Origin: Prevotella amnii DSM 23384 = JCM 14753
GTDB lineage: Bacteria; Bacteroidota; Bacteroidia; Bacteroidales; Bacteroidaceae
Assembly (NCBI RefSeq): GCF_000378745.1
Contig: NZ_KB905284.1
Coordinates: 1-42,127, forward strand
DNA length: 42,127 nt
Direction: 5' to 3'
This document shows, piece by piece, positions 33,924 to 42,127 of the stretch; within the stretch, counting starts at the first letter, position 1; every line of letters begins with the position of its first letter. Made by a program: the position numbers and the translations under genes. A model generated the notes under the pieces. It made no database searches, was not told the DNA's origin, and worked only from the letters and a program-made list of their open reading frames with translations.

Positions 33924-35633
33924 ATGGCTAATTACTATACAGAACATCCAGAGATTGAGTTTCATCTCGATCATCCATTAATGAAGCGCATAGTTGAGCT
34001 TAAAGAGCGTAACTATGCCGATAAAGAAAAGTACGAAGAAGCACCTGTTTGCTATGAAGATGCTATTGAAAACTATAAGCGAATACTTGATGTTACTGGC
34101 GAAATAGCAGGTGAAACAATTGCACCTAACTCTGAAGAGGTAGACTTAGAAGGTCCGCACCTTATTGATAATCGTATGCATTATGCAAGCAAGACTCTTG
34201 AAAATCTTGAAGCTACCCGTAAAGCAGGTTTGTGGGGTGTTAGTATGCCGCGTCGTTATGGAGGATTAAATCTTCCTAATGTAGTTTTCTCAATGATGTC
34301 GGAAATGATATCTGCAGGTGATGGGGGATTTCAAAATATATGGTCATTACAGAGTTGTATTGATACCTTATATGAATTTGGAAATGAAGAGCAGCGACAG
34401 AAATATATACCACGTATCTGTGCAGGTGAAACAATGTCTATGGACTTAACAGAGCCTGATGCTGGTTCCGATCTTCAGCGTGTAATGTTAAAGGCAAGCT
34501 TCGATGAGAAAGAGAATTGTTGGCGCCTGAATGGTGTGAAACGTTTCATAACGAATGGTGATTCTGATATACATCTTGTACTTGCACGGTCAGAAGAGGG
34601 TACTAAAGACGGACGTGGTCTGTCTATGTTTATCTATGATAAGCGTAATGGTGGAGTTGATGTACGCCATATAGAGAATAAATTAGGTATACATGGATCA
34701 CCTACATGTGAATTAGTTTATAAAAATGCTAAAGCAGAATTATGTGGTAATACACGTTTAGGTTTGATAAAATATGTCATGGCATTAATGAATGGTGCTC
34801 GATTAGGTATTGCTGCCCAATCTGTAGGTGTTAGTCAAGAAGCCTATAATGAAGCCTTAGCTTACGCTAAAGAACGTGCTCAGTTTGGTAAGAAAATAAT
34901 AAATATGCCTCCTGTCTATGATATGCTATCTAGAATGAAAGCAAAGCTGGACGCTGGACGCTCACTACTATACCAAACTGCACGTTATGTGGATTTATAT
35001 AAGGCTTTAGAAGATATTGCTCGCTTTGAGAAACTATCACCTGAGGAGCGTCAAGAAATGAAGAAATACACTCGTTTGGCAGATGCTTTTACTCCAATAG
35101 CAAAGGGTATGAACTCAGAATATGTTAATCAAAACACCTACGATAGCATATCTGTACATGGCGGTTCTGGTTTTATTATGGAGTATAAGTGTCAGCGTTT
35201 ATATCGTGATGCACGTATTTTCTCTATTTATGAAGGCACTACCCAGTTGCAAGTTGTTGCAGCAAATAGATATGTTATGAATGGGACTTACTTAGGCATT
35301 ATGCGTGAAATGCTTGCTGAACCAGTATCTAAAGATATGCAACCATTATCTAAGCGAATAGAGAAAATGGTAGAAGAATATGAATCATCTATCAACAAAG
35401 TGAAAGAAATGGAAAGTCAAGATGCACAAGATTTACTTGCACGTCGTCTTTATGATATTACAGCTGAGATAATTATGGCTTTGCTAATTATTGCCGATTC
35501 ATCAAAAGCTCCAGAGCTTTTTGCAAAGAGTGCACATATATTTGTACAAATGGCAGAAGAAAATATAACCGGAAAGATAGCTTATATTAATAATTTCAAA
35601 GTTACAGACCTTGTTAATTTTGAGCAAAAATAG
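33924..35633 (+). CDS. Acyl-CoA dehydrogenase, long C-terminal form
   Basis: The 569-aa flavoprotein has the classical N-terminal and middle domains (AGETMSMDLTEPDAGSDLQ, about 168-186, FAD/substrate loop; WRLNGVKRFITNGD) and the C-terminal helical domain with YAKERAQFGKKI. The YEGTTQLQV segment (near residue 438) carries the catalytic Glu of most of this family. The C-terminal extension (about 470-569) makes it longer than ordinary acyl-CoA dehydrogenases (about 380 aa); such long forms are common in anaerobic Bacteroidales. The chain-length preference is unknown. It shares an operon with etfB and etfA and ends just before a strong terminator. Confidence 0.92.
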   Translation: MANYYTEHPEIEFHLDHPLMKRIVELKERNYADKEKYEEAPVCYEDAIENYKRILDVTGEIAGETIAPNSEEVDLEGPHLIDNRMHYASKTLENLEATRKAGLWGVSMPRRYGGLNLPNVVFSMMSEMISAGDGGFQNIWSLQSCIDTLYEFGNEEQRQKYIPRICAGETMSMDLTEPDAGSDLQRVMLKASFDEKENCWRLNGVKRFITNGDSDIHLVLARSEEGTKDGRGLSMFIYDKRNGGVDVRHIENKLGIHGSPTCELVYKNAKAELCGNTRLGLIKYVMALMNGARLGIAAQSVGVSQEAYNEALAYAKERAQFGKKIINMPPVYDMLSRMKAKLDAGRSLLYQTARYVDLYKALEDIARFEKLSPEERQEMKKYTRLADAFTPIAKGMNSEYVNQNTYDSISVHGGSGFIMEYKCQRLYRDARIFSIYEGTTQLQVVAANRYVMNGTYLGIMREMLAEPVSKDMQPLSKRIEKMVEEYESSINKVKEMESQDAQDLLARRLYDITAEIIMALLIIADSSKAPELFAKSAHIFVQMAEENITGKIAYINNFKVTDLVNFEQK

Positions 35634-35682
35634 AAAGGTAATAAGTTAACTCATTATTATTTTCTACCTTTTTATAAAATGA

Positions 35683-35720
35683 AAAAGGGGTGTATCATAA
35701 TAGATACACCCCCTTTTATT
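35683..35720. terminator. Terminator after the etf/acyl-CoA dehydrogenase operon
   Basis: GGGGTGTATC (35687-35696) pairs perfectly with GATACACCCC (35703-35712), loop ATAATA, followed by CTTTTATTTTT. An A-rich stretch before the stem would serve as the T-run for transcripts from the other strand, so it may also stop rho transcripts, although 145 bases downstream of that gene's end. Confidence 0.9.
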
Positions 35721-35857
35721 TTTAGAAAATAATAAAAATTTTATAAGACTACTAAAAGAAAAGAAACTCTTTGAAACGCTCTTAAAATATCTCCTTTAGT
35801 ATTTCTTTACAATTATTGATTTCAAATATACTATCAAAATTTATAAATAAAAACAGC

Positions 35858-37831
35858 TTATCCATTCATTGATAGTAAAAACTCATCATTATCTTTTGTG
35901 CGACGCATTAAGTTGTTAAGAGAATTCATAGCTTCAAGTGCTGTCATATCTGCTATATTTTTTCGTAGAATCCACATTCTATCAAGAGTAGTCTTATCTT
36001 GTAGCAAATCGTCGCGACGCGTACTAGAAGCAACAAGATTAACTGCAGGGAATATTCGCTTATTAGAAAGACTACGATCTAGCTGAAGCTCCATATTACC
36101 TGTGCCTTTAAACTCTTCAAAGATAACTTCATCCATTTTTGATCCAGTATCAATTAAAGCCGTTGCTATAATTGTTAATGAGCCGCCACCTTCTATATTA
36201 CGTGCAGCACCAAAAAAGCGTTTAGGCTTTTGAAGAGCATTAGCATCAACACCACCTGTAAGAACTTTACCTGAAGCGGGTGCTACCGTATTATACGCAC
36301 GAGCAAGACGCGTTATAGAATCAAGGAAAATAACAACATCATGTCCACATTCTACCATACGCTTAGCCTTTTCTAATACTAATCCTGCTATCTTTACATG
36401 ACGTTCAGCTGGTTCGTCAAAGGTTGAAGCTATAACTTCTGCATTGACTGTTCGTGCCATATCGGTAACTTCTTCAGGTCGCTCATCTATAAGCAACATC
36501 ATAAGATAAGCCTCAGGATGATTAGCAGCAATAGCATTAGCAATATCTTTCATAAGAATAGTTTTACCTGTTTTAGGTTGAGCTACTATTAATGCACGTT
36601 GGCCTTTACCAATAGGTGAAAACAAATCGACTATACGTGTCGATATATTCATCACATTAGGCTTTCCATTTAAATTAAATTTCTCATTTGGAAATAATGG
36701 AGTAAGGTGCTCAAAAGGTATTCTATCACGTACTTCTGCAGGATTTCTACCATTAATTTTATCAATACTTGTTAGTGGAAAATATTTTTCTCCATCATGA
36801 GGAGGACGAACATGACATTCTACTACATCTCCTGTCTTTAAGCCATATTGTCTAACTTGATTTGCAGAAATATATACATCATCTGGAGATGAAAGGTAAT
36901 TATAATCACTTGAACGAAGAAAACCATATCCATCTGACAATACTTCTAAAACACCATTCGCTTTTACAATATCATTAAATTCGTATTGTACTATAGGCAT
37001 AGCTGCTGGACGAGATATAATTGGATCATTAATAGAAGCTATAGGAGCTGTAGGCTGGTCGAACATGTCATAATTAGGTATAGCCCCTTGATCTTCTATA
37101 GGAATATCTAGCACAGTTATAAAATCTGTTCCATCATTAGGATCACCTTCCCATACACTGTCATTAACAGAGCTTTCAGGAATCATCTCTTGATTCATAC
37201 TATTATGAGCCTGCACCTTTTCTTGAAGTTTAGCAAGCAGACTATTCTCCTCTTCAGTCCACTCTTCATTATCAGCGACTTTCTCTACAGTGTTAGAATC
37301 CTCTTCCATAGGATTTTCATGCTTATGTAAAGTTTGTTCTACCTCTTGTAAATCAGTAACTACTACTGATGTTTCTTGTGGATTAAATGCTTCTTTAGAT
37401 GAAACTTTCGATTCTTTCAAAGCAGCTTCTGCACGTGTAATAGTTTCTATTTCTGCCTTAGATTTACGTCCTCTATGTTTTGGCATAGATGCAAGAGCCT
37501 CGACAGGAGAAACTACCTCTTCTACTGAATTTGGCTTTTCTTCCGTTTCTGACTCAGAAGATGAGGCTTGGGTGCTCTTCTTTGAGTCGAGATTTTCACC
37601 AGTTTTACCTTTAACAGAATAAACATGGTCAGTATCTTTTCGCGTAATTCTATTTCTCTTTCGCTTTGATTCTAAAGGATGAGCATTGCCAATCTCTTCT
37701 GCAACCTTATCTAATATTGCATATATAAGAGACTCTTTATCCTCATTTTTACTAAATGACACACCATTTTCTAATGCAATACTTTGCAATTCTTGGACAT
37801 CTTTGTCCGATAATTCTTCTTTGCTTAACAT
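35858..37831 (-). CDS. rho: Transcription termination factor Rho with a long disordered insert
   Basis: Rho is the RNA-dependent ATPase helicase that ends transcription. From Met at 37831 the protein has 657 residues: an N-terminal Rho helix domain (~1-52), a low-complexity acidic/basic stretch (~52-285, including [10 protein letters not shown] and an AT-hook-like KHRGRKSK), the RNA-binding cold-shock-like domain (about 290-360, [18 protein letters not shown]), Walker A AQPKTGKT (about 420), [13 protein letters not shown] and the Q/R-loop region ending in [12 protein letters not shown]. The insert is typical of Bacteroidetes Rho. A longer start (37894) adds 21 unlikely residues. The promoter is at 37916-37947. 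Confidence 0.93.
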   Translation of the reverse strand: MLSKEELSDKDVQELQSIALENGVSFSKNEDKESLIYAILDKVAEEIGNAHPLESKRKRNRITRKDTDHVYSVKGKTGENLDSKKSTQASSSESETEEKPNSVEEVVSPVEALASMPKHRGRKSKAEIETITRAEAALKESKVSSKEAFNPQETSVVVTDLQEVEQTLHKHENPMEEDSNTVEKVADNEEWTEEENSLLAKLQEKVQAHNSMNQEMIPESSVNDSVWEGDPNDGTDFITVLDIPIEDQGAIPNYDMFDQPTAPIASINDPIISRPAAMPIVQYEFNDIVKANGVLEVLSDGYGFLRSSDYNYLSSPDDVYISANQVRQYGLKTGDVVECHVRPPHDGEKYFPLTSIDKINGRNPAEVRDRIPFEHLTPLFPNEKFNLNGKPNVMNISTRIVDLFSPIGKGQRALIVAQPKTGKTILMKDIANAIAANHPEAYLMMLLIDERPEEVTDMARTVNAEVIASTFDEPAERHVKIAGLVLEKAKRMVECGHDVVIFLDSITRLARAYNTVAPASGKVLTGGVDANALQKPKRFFGAARNIEGGGSLTIIATALIDTGSKMDEVIFEEFKGTGNMELQLDRSLSNKRIFPAVNLVASSTRRDDLLQDKTTLDRMWILRKNIADMTALEAMNSLNNLMRRTKDNDEFLLSMNG

Positions 37832-37915
37832 AAATAAACTATGTGTAGGAAATACATTTAAAGAATAATTTTTGTTTCTAACGAATGGAAACAATAATTA
37901 AATGTTTTGATTTTG

Positions 37916-37947
37916 CAAAGTTATAATATTTATATCAGTTTTCCAAA
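37916..37947 (-). promoter_or_regulatory. Promoter of rho
   Basis: Minus-strand TTTG (complement of 37944-37947), 20-nt spacer, TAACTTTG (complement of 37916-37923): full consensus. The leader to the preferred ATG would be about 80 nt, long enough for autogenous control by Rho. Confidence 0.8.
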
Positions 37948-38248
37948 AAATAATATATCTTTTTTATTTAGGGTAGATCTACTTTAAAAAGCAACTATAG
38001 TATGTATTATAATTTTTTCTATTGGTGAGCAGTATATATGTGTAATATATATTAATATTTTGTTCTTTTAATAACTACTTTTAATTTGTATATTTTCCTT
38101 TTCCTATGCTGTGTTTTGTCTACCCATGACTGTCGCTTGTTTATATTAATGCGTTTTTATATATACCCACATTAACAAACTAAAAGTGATTTTTGTTATT
38201 TATATGCTAAAGCTTGTATAAAAAAAGATGTAAAAGACAAGTATTTTG

Positions 38249-38256
38249 TATCTTTG
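38249..38256 (+). promoter_or_regulatory. -7 promoter box of relA
   Basis: TATCTTTG followed by C, 24 bases before the ATG at 38281. An alternative in-frame TTG start at 38254 falls inside this box and is rejected for that reason. Confidence 0.6.
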
Positions 38257-38280
38257 CGAAAACGAATATATTCTATAAGT

Positions 38281-40491
38281 ATGGAAGAGAAATTCACTTT
38301 TACAGAGGAAGAAAAGCTTAAAGTAGCATCAATACTAAAGGATTTGCGTGAAATACTTGGAGAAAGTTTCCCAAGTCAAGATATGAAAAAAATTCAAACG
38401 CATATAAATAATTCTATTAGCAATAATGAGGTTAAACGTAATATGTTTAACCTTAATCCTATTTTATGTGCTTTACAAACTACACTTATCGCAACTAAGA
38501 ATATTGGTTTAAAACGAGACTCTGTTTTAGCTATACTTTTATATAATAGTGTACAAGATAATTTCACAAGTATAGAAGATGTAAAGAAAGAGTATGGAGA
38601 AGGAGTCGCAAAGATAATACATGGCTTAAACAAAATACAAAATTTATATATTAAAAAACCTATAATAGAGAGTGAAAACTTTCGCAACCTATTGCTTTCA
38701 TTTGCTGAAGACATGCGGGTTATCCTTATCATGATAGCAGATAGAGTGAACCTAATGCGACAAATCAGAGACACTGCGAATATAGAAGCTCGAAATAAAG
38801 TAGCAGAAGAGGCTAACTATCTATATGCACCATTAGCTCATAAATTAGGATTATACCAGCTTAAAAGTGAATTGGAAGACCTTTCCCTAAAATATCTTGA
38901 ACATGATGCTTACTATTATATAAAAGAAAAACTAAATGCTACAAAACAAGCACGAGATGCTTATATAAAAAATTTTATAGAACCTGTTCAAAGGAAATTA
39001 TTAGATGCCGGATTACATTTTTATATAAAAGGTAGAACAAAGTCAATACACTCTATTTGGCAAAAAATGAAAAAACAAAAGTGTAACTTTGAAGGTATTT
39101 ATGATCTTTTTGCTATACGCATTATACTTAATTCTCCTATAGAAAAAGAAAAAATGCAATGCTGGCAGACATATTCTATCATTACAGATATGTATCAACC
39201 TAATCCTAAGCGACTAAGAGATTGGCTTTCTGTACCAAAATCTAACGGATATGAAAGTTTACATATCACAGTTTTAGGACCTGCAGCTAAGTGGGTAGAA
39301 GTGCAGATACGTACAGAACGTATGGATGAAATAGCCGAACATGGATTAGCTGCTCACTGGAGATATAAAGGTATCAAAGCAGAAGGAGGACTTGATGATT
39401 GGTTAGCCTCTATACGTACAGCTCTCGAAGCTGGAAACAACTTAGAGGTAATGGATCAATTTAAATCCGACTTATATGAAAATGAAATTTATGTTTTCAC
39501 CCCCAAAGGAGATCTTTTAAAGTTTCCTAAAGGTTCTACAGTGCTTGACTTTGCATACCACATTCATTCTCGTATAGGGAATCAATGCGTTGGAGGTAAA
39601 ATAAATAGTAAGAATGTATCCTTACGTACAGAGTTACATAGTGGAGATACTGTAGAGATTCTTACAAGTACTAACCAAAAACCAAAACAAGAATGGCTGT
39701 CTATAGTTAGATCATCAAGAGCTAAAGCAAAAATTCGTTTAGCTATAAAAGAAACACAAGCTAAAGAAGGACTACTTGCCAAGGAATTATTAGAAAGAAG
39801 ATTTAAAAATAAAAAAATAGAAATAGAGGAAGGTACTATGATGCAACTGTTAAAGAAATTAGGATTCAAAGAAGTGTCCGATTTCTATAAGCAGATAGCT
39901 GCAGGTAAACTTGATCCTAACAATGTTATAGAAGAATATCAGAAGGTATATAATCATGTTCACAACTTAAATCCACCCAAAGAAGCTGAAAGTGCCGAAA
40001 ACTATGCCTTTAACAATAAAACAGACGAAATTCTTAAAACAAATGATGATGTTTTAGTGATAGACCAAAATCTAAAGGGAATTGATTTTTCGTTAGCAAA
40101 ATGTTGTCATCCTATATATGGTGATGAAGTTTTTGGATTTGTTACAGTAAATGGTGGCATCAAAATTCATAGAACAAACTGCCCCAATGCTACTGATCTA
40201 CGTTCGCGTTTCGGATACCGAATAGTAAAAGCACGATGGAGTGGTAAGGGAATATCACAATATGCTATTACTCTACGAGTGATAGGTAATGACGATATAG
40301 GTATAGTAAGTAATATAATGAATATTATTTCAAAAGATGAAAAAATAACCTTGCGCTCTATCAATATTGATTCACATGATGGACTTTTTTCAGGGAACCT
40401 TGTTGTTATGCTTGATGACAACTCTCGCCTCAATCTTTTAATAAAGAAAATTAATACCGTAAAAGGCGTAAAGCAAGTTATAAGAATATAA
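38281..40491 (+). CDS. relA: RelA/SpoT family (p)ppGpp synthetase with degenerate hydrolase domain
   Basis: The 736-aa protein has the full long-RSH layout: N-terminal hydrolase-like domain (~20-200), synthetase domain (~230-375), TGS (~402-463), helical region, zinc-finger domain (CCHPI..., ~608-634) and ACT (~660-736). The synthetase is intact: GRTKSIHSIWQKM (251-263), RLRDWLSVPKSNGYESLH (311-328) and EVQIRT with catalytic Glu340. In the hydrolase domain the HD dyad of the usual HDTVED is Tyr88-Asn89 (YNSVQD), and the upstream metal-binding His is also absent, so (p)ppGpp hydrolysis is unlikely. It should therefore act as a RelA-type synthetase, with a second bifunctional enzyme expected elsewhere. 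Confidence 0.92.
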   Translation: MEEKFTFTEEEKLKVASILKDLREILGESFPSQDMKKIQTHINNSISNNEVKRNMFNLNPILCALQTTLIATKNIGLKRDSVLAILLYNSVQDNFTSIEDVKKEYGEGVAKIIHGLNKIQNLYIKKPIIESENFRNLLLSFAEDMRVILIMIADRVNLMRQIRDTANIEARNKVAEEANYLYAPLAHKLGLYQLKSELEDLSLKYLEHDAYYYIKEKLNATKQARDAYIKNFIEPVQRKLLDAGLHFYIKGRTKSIHSIWQKMKKQKCNFEGIYDLFAIRIILNSPIEKEKMQCWQTYSIITDMYQPNPKRLRDWLSVPKSNGYESLHITVLGPAAKWVEVQIRTERMDEIAEHGLAAHWRYKGIKAEGGLDDWLASIRTALEAGNNLEVMDQFKSDLYENEIYVFTPKGDLLKFPKGSTVLDFAYHIHSRIGNQCVGGKINSKNVSLRTELHSGDTVEILTSTNQKPKQEWLSIVRSSRAKAKIRLAIKETQAKEGLLAKELLERRFKNKKIEIEEGTMMQLLKKLGFKEVSDFYKQIAAGKLDPNNVIEEYQKVYNHVHNLNPPKEAESAENYAFNNKTDEILKTNDDVLVIDQNLKGIDFSLAKCCHPIYGDEVFGFVTVNGGIKIHRTNCPNATDLRSRFGYRIVKARWSGKGISQYAITLRVIGNDDIGIVSNIMNIISKDEKITLRSINIDSHDGLFSGNLVVMLDDNSRLNLLIKKINTVKGVKQVIRI

Positions 40492-40599
40492 TAAACTAAA
40501 AAATTCTTTCTACTAAAAACGTTTATTAAGATTTTATCTTTAACATCAAGTAAAATAATTAATTCTGAATATTTTTTATATTATTATAAAATTGTTATA

Positions 40600-40632
40600 A
40601 GGGTATGCTAAAATAGGCATACCCTGTTTCAT
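40600..40632 (+). terminator. Terminator of relA
   Basis: AGGGTATGC (40600-40608) pairs with GCATACCCT (40617-40625), followed by a T-containing tract GTTTCATTATTT. It lies 109 bases after the stop, in a 216-base gap that otherwise holds nothing before the IS. Confidence 0.7.
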
Positions 40633-40747
40633 TATTTATAACTTATTTAGTCCACCCTTAAAAGCCTAATATTCATCTGATTCATAGTATATTATGCTAT
40701 AAATTATTATTACTGTCCGCTAAACTTTTGAGTAAGATACAAATTTA

Positions 40748-40782
40748 GGGCTGACACTTCTCACGAGGTATCAGCCCTTTTT
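40748..40782 (+). terminator. Hairpin near the left end of the IS
   Basis: GGGCTGA (40748-40754) pairs with TCAGCCC (40771-40777), followed by TTTTTG. It lies before the transposase promoter and would stop transcripts entering from relA, a common device in IS elements. Confidence 0.7.
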
Positions 40783-40784
40783 GT

Positions 40785-40792
40785 TATCTTTG
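40785..40792 (+). promoter_or_regulatory. -7 promoter box of the IS4 transposase gene
   Basis: TATCTTTG followed by C, 24 bases before the ATG at 40817; it conforms to the host promoter consensus TAnnTTTG. Confidence 0.6.
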
Positions 40793-40816
40793 CTTTTGTT
40801 TCCCAACTCAGATAAC

Positions 40817-42040
40817 ATGGGCAAAAGTACACATTTTTTCGGACAGCCGGTATATGGTCAGTTGATAAAATCTCTCGACCATGACAAAATAGTTGAAATA
40901 AGCCGCCGAAACGGCGGTGAGCGGTATGTGAAAACCTTTGACGGCTTCACCCATCTTCTTACGATGCTGTATGCAGTCATCATGCGCTTCGACTCCCTGC
41001 GCGAGATAGAGGCGGCAATGACGGCTGAGGTGCGCAAGCTTCATCACATAGGCATTGACAGGGTTCCTAAGCGCAGTACCCTGTCAGATGCGAACGCCAG
41101 ACGCTCGGAGAAATTCTTTGAGGACGTGTACCACGACCTTTACGAGTCCAATAAGGACAAACTTTCTTCGGACAGCCGACGCAATGGTACGGAGGAATGG
41201 ATAAAACGTCTGAGAATCATCGATTCCACCACGATAACCCTGTTCTCTAACGTCATCTTCAAGGGTGTGGGACGGCATCCTAAGACGGGAAAGAAGAAGG
41301 GAGGCATAAAAGTGCATTCCGTCATTCATGCAAACGAAGGAGTTCACTGTGACGTGAAGTTCACTTCTGCCGCTACCAACGATTCCTTTATGCTCGCCCC
41401 CAGCCATTTTAAGCATGATGAAATCATTGCCCTGGATCGTGCATATATCAACTATGAAAAGTTTGAGGAACTGACCGAAAGGAACGTCGTCTATGTCACC
41501 AAGATGAAGAAAAATCTCAAATACGAGGTGTTGGTAGACTGCATGGATATGAACGAGGATGGGCTGATGGAATATCGTGAGCAGGTGGTGGTGTTCAGGA
41601 AGGGCGGTATCAACCATATAGCGCGTATCGTCACCTATGTGGATATCAAGAAGGGAAAGACGCCAAAGTTGGTGTCCTTGCTTACCAACGACTTTGACAT
41701 GTCCATGGAGACTATCGTAGCCATCTACCGCAGGAGGTGGCAGATAGAGACTCTTTTCAAGCAGATAAAACAGAACTTCCCGCTTAGATACTTCTATGGC
41801 GAGAGTGCCAACGCCATCAAGATACAGATTTGGGTTACACTCATTGCCAATCTATTACTGTCACTGATGCAAAGCTCATTGCAGAGGCGGTGGAGTTTCT
41901 CAGGGCTGGCTACTATGGTGCGCATTGTACTTATGGAATACCTCAACATGAATAATTTCTTCAACATGCCGGATGCCGATATGAAACTCATGCTTGAAGC
42001 AGCGGCTGAATCGCCACCGGAGGTAACAGAAAATGAATAA
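40817..42040 (+). CDS. IS4-family DDE transposase
   Basis: The 407-aa protein starts at MGKSTHFFGQ (a TTG at 40781 would place the start before the promoter box). It has an N-terminal DUF4372-like domain (~1-75: TFDGFTHLLTMLYAVIMRFDSLREIE), the first catalytic Asp in RIIDSTTITLF (about 132-142), the second in IALDRAYINYEKF (about 204-216), and the Glu in the textbook IS4 signature YRRRWQIETLFKQIK (Y-x2-R-x3-E-x6-K, about 310-324). The frame is full length and undamaged, so the element is likely active. Codon choice is more GC-rich than in neighbouring host genes. Confidence 0.95.
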   Translation: MGKSTHFFGQPVYGQLIKSLDHDKIVEISRRNGGERYVKTFDGFTHLLTMLYAVIMRFDSLREIEAAMTAEVRKLHHIGIDRVPKRSTLSDANARRSEKFFEDVYHDLYESNKDKLSSDSRRNGTEEWIKRLRIIDSTTITLFSNVIFKGVGRHPKTGKKKGGIKVHSVIHANEGVHCDVKFTSAATNDSFMLAPSHFKHDEIIALDRAYINYEKFEELTERNVVYVTKMKKNLKYEVLVDCMDMNEDGLMEYREQVVVFRKGGINHIARIVTYVDIKKGKTPKLVSLLTNDFDMSMETIVAIYRRRWQIETLFKQIKQNFPLRYFYGESANAIKIQIWVTLIANLLLSLMQSSLQRRWSFSGLATMVRIVLMEYLNMNNFFNMPDADMKLMLEAAAESPPEVTENE

Positions 42041-42127
42041 GGGGGCTTGTCACTAACATGCTGTCATCCGAACTATTGTGTCTCAATGAGTTGGAGTGAG
42101 GATTTCTATGTTTAGCGGACAGTAATA

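Larger units (their letters stand above)
37832..38280. other. Divergent intergenic region between rho and relA
   Basis: This is 449 bases of AT-rich DNA. It contains the rho promoter (37916-37947), the relA -7 box (38249-38256) and no gene, repeat or stable RNA structure that I can support. Confidence 0.6.
40708..42127 (+). mobile_element. Complete IS4-family insertion sequence
   Basis: The 1420-bp element has perfect 18-bp terminal inverted repeats: TATTACTGTCCGCTAAAC at 40708-40725 and its complement GTTTAGCGGACAGTAATA at 42110-42127. It carries one intact transposase gene. Its composition is visibly richer in G and C than the flanking chromosome, indicating recent arrival. Because the window ends on the last base of the repeat, target-site duplication cannot be examined. 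If the ends are counted from CTG/CAG the element is 40713-42122. Confidence 0.85.

Noticed and set aside
31944..35633. etfB-etfA-acyl-CoA dehydrogenase operon as a novel electron-bifurcating system
   Set aside because: This gene set is common in Bacteroidales; nothing in the visible motifs separates a bifurcating from an ordinary Etf.
37832..37894. N-terminal extension of Rho from 37894
   Set aside because: The 21 extra residues are unlike known Rho N-termini; [16 protein letters not shown] matches the expected start.

Overview
The window is chromosomal DNA from a member of the Bacteroidales, and the family suggested by the gene set is Prevotellaceae-like (genus not certain). The grounds are a very AT-rich sequence, the Bacteroidetes -7 promoter word TAnnTTTG in front of many genes (three times with a TTTG 19-20 nt further upstream), a PPi-dependent phosphofructokinase, a Rho factor with a long disordered insert, DUF4837 and DUF4827 lipoproteins, an OmpP1/FadL-type porin and an etfB-etfA-acyl-CoA dehydrogenase operon.

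Both ends are insertion sequences. At the left, the 3' end of an IS4-type element (1-190) abuts an IS5/IS1126-like element whose transposase lacks its N-terminal part (191-1015). At the right is an apparently complete IS4 element (40708-42127) with 18-bp perfect terminal inverted repeats, and the window stops exactly at its last base. Everything in between reads as core genome.

Layout. 1163-1404: tRNA-Val and tRNA-Tyr operon (minus strand) with a complete promoter and terminator. 1596-1678: four 17-bp palindromes at an exact 22-bp period. 1775-5585: a small unknown gene, then a three-gene minus-strand operon (unknown 90-aa protein, PlsC-like acyltransferase, large secreted amidase-like protein). 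5840-7483: PPi-phosphofructokinase. 7626-9306: GH25 lysozyme and PrmA, convergent and overlapping. 9485-12120: Tyr-rich secreted protein and OmpP1/FadL-type porin. 12463-14092: 54-aa membrane protein, OhrR-like MarR regulator, LolA-like protein. 14159-19975: divergent ftsK and an exonuclease/rRNA methyltransferase/tilS operon. 20063-25789: MORN protein, glycogen branching enzyme and membrane protein operon, preceded by a GH125 mannosidase. 26424-29529: rlmN, DUF4837 lipoprotein, and a PdxA homologue. 29641-31703: glmM with a DUF4827 lipoprotein. 31944-35633: etfB, etfA, acyl-CoA dehydrogenase. 35858-37831: rho. 38281-40491: RelA/SpoT homologue.

Functionally most genes are housekeeping: translation and RNA modification (PrmA, RlmN, RlmI-like, TilS), envelope (FtsK, LolA-like, GlmM, GH25, amidase, acyltransferase), glycolysis and glycogen (PPi-PFK, GlgB), and global control (Rho, Rel). 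No defence system, CRISPR array, prophage or secondary-metabolite cluster is visible. The observations most worth following are an intact PdxA-family gene in which all three zinc-ligand histidines are replaced, a full-length Rel protein with a destroyed HD hydrolase motif, the 22-bp-period palindrome array next to the tRNA operon, an amidase fold that appears to be interrupted by a golvesin-like domain, and the nested insertion sequences.
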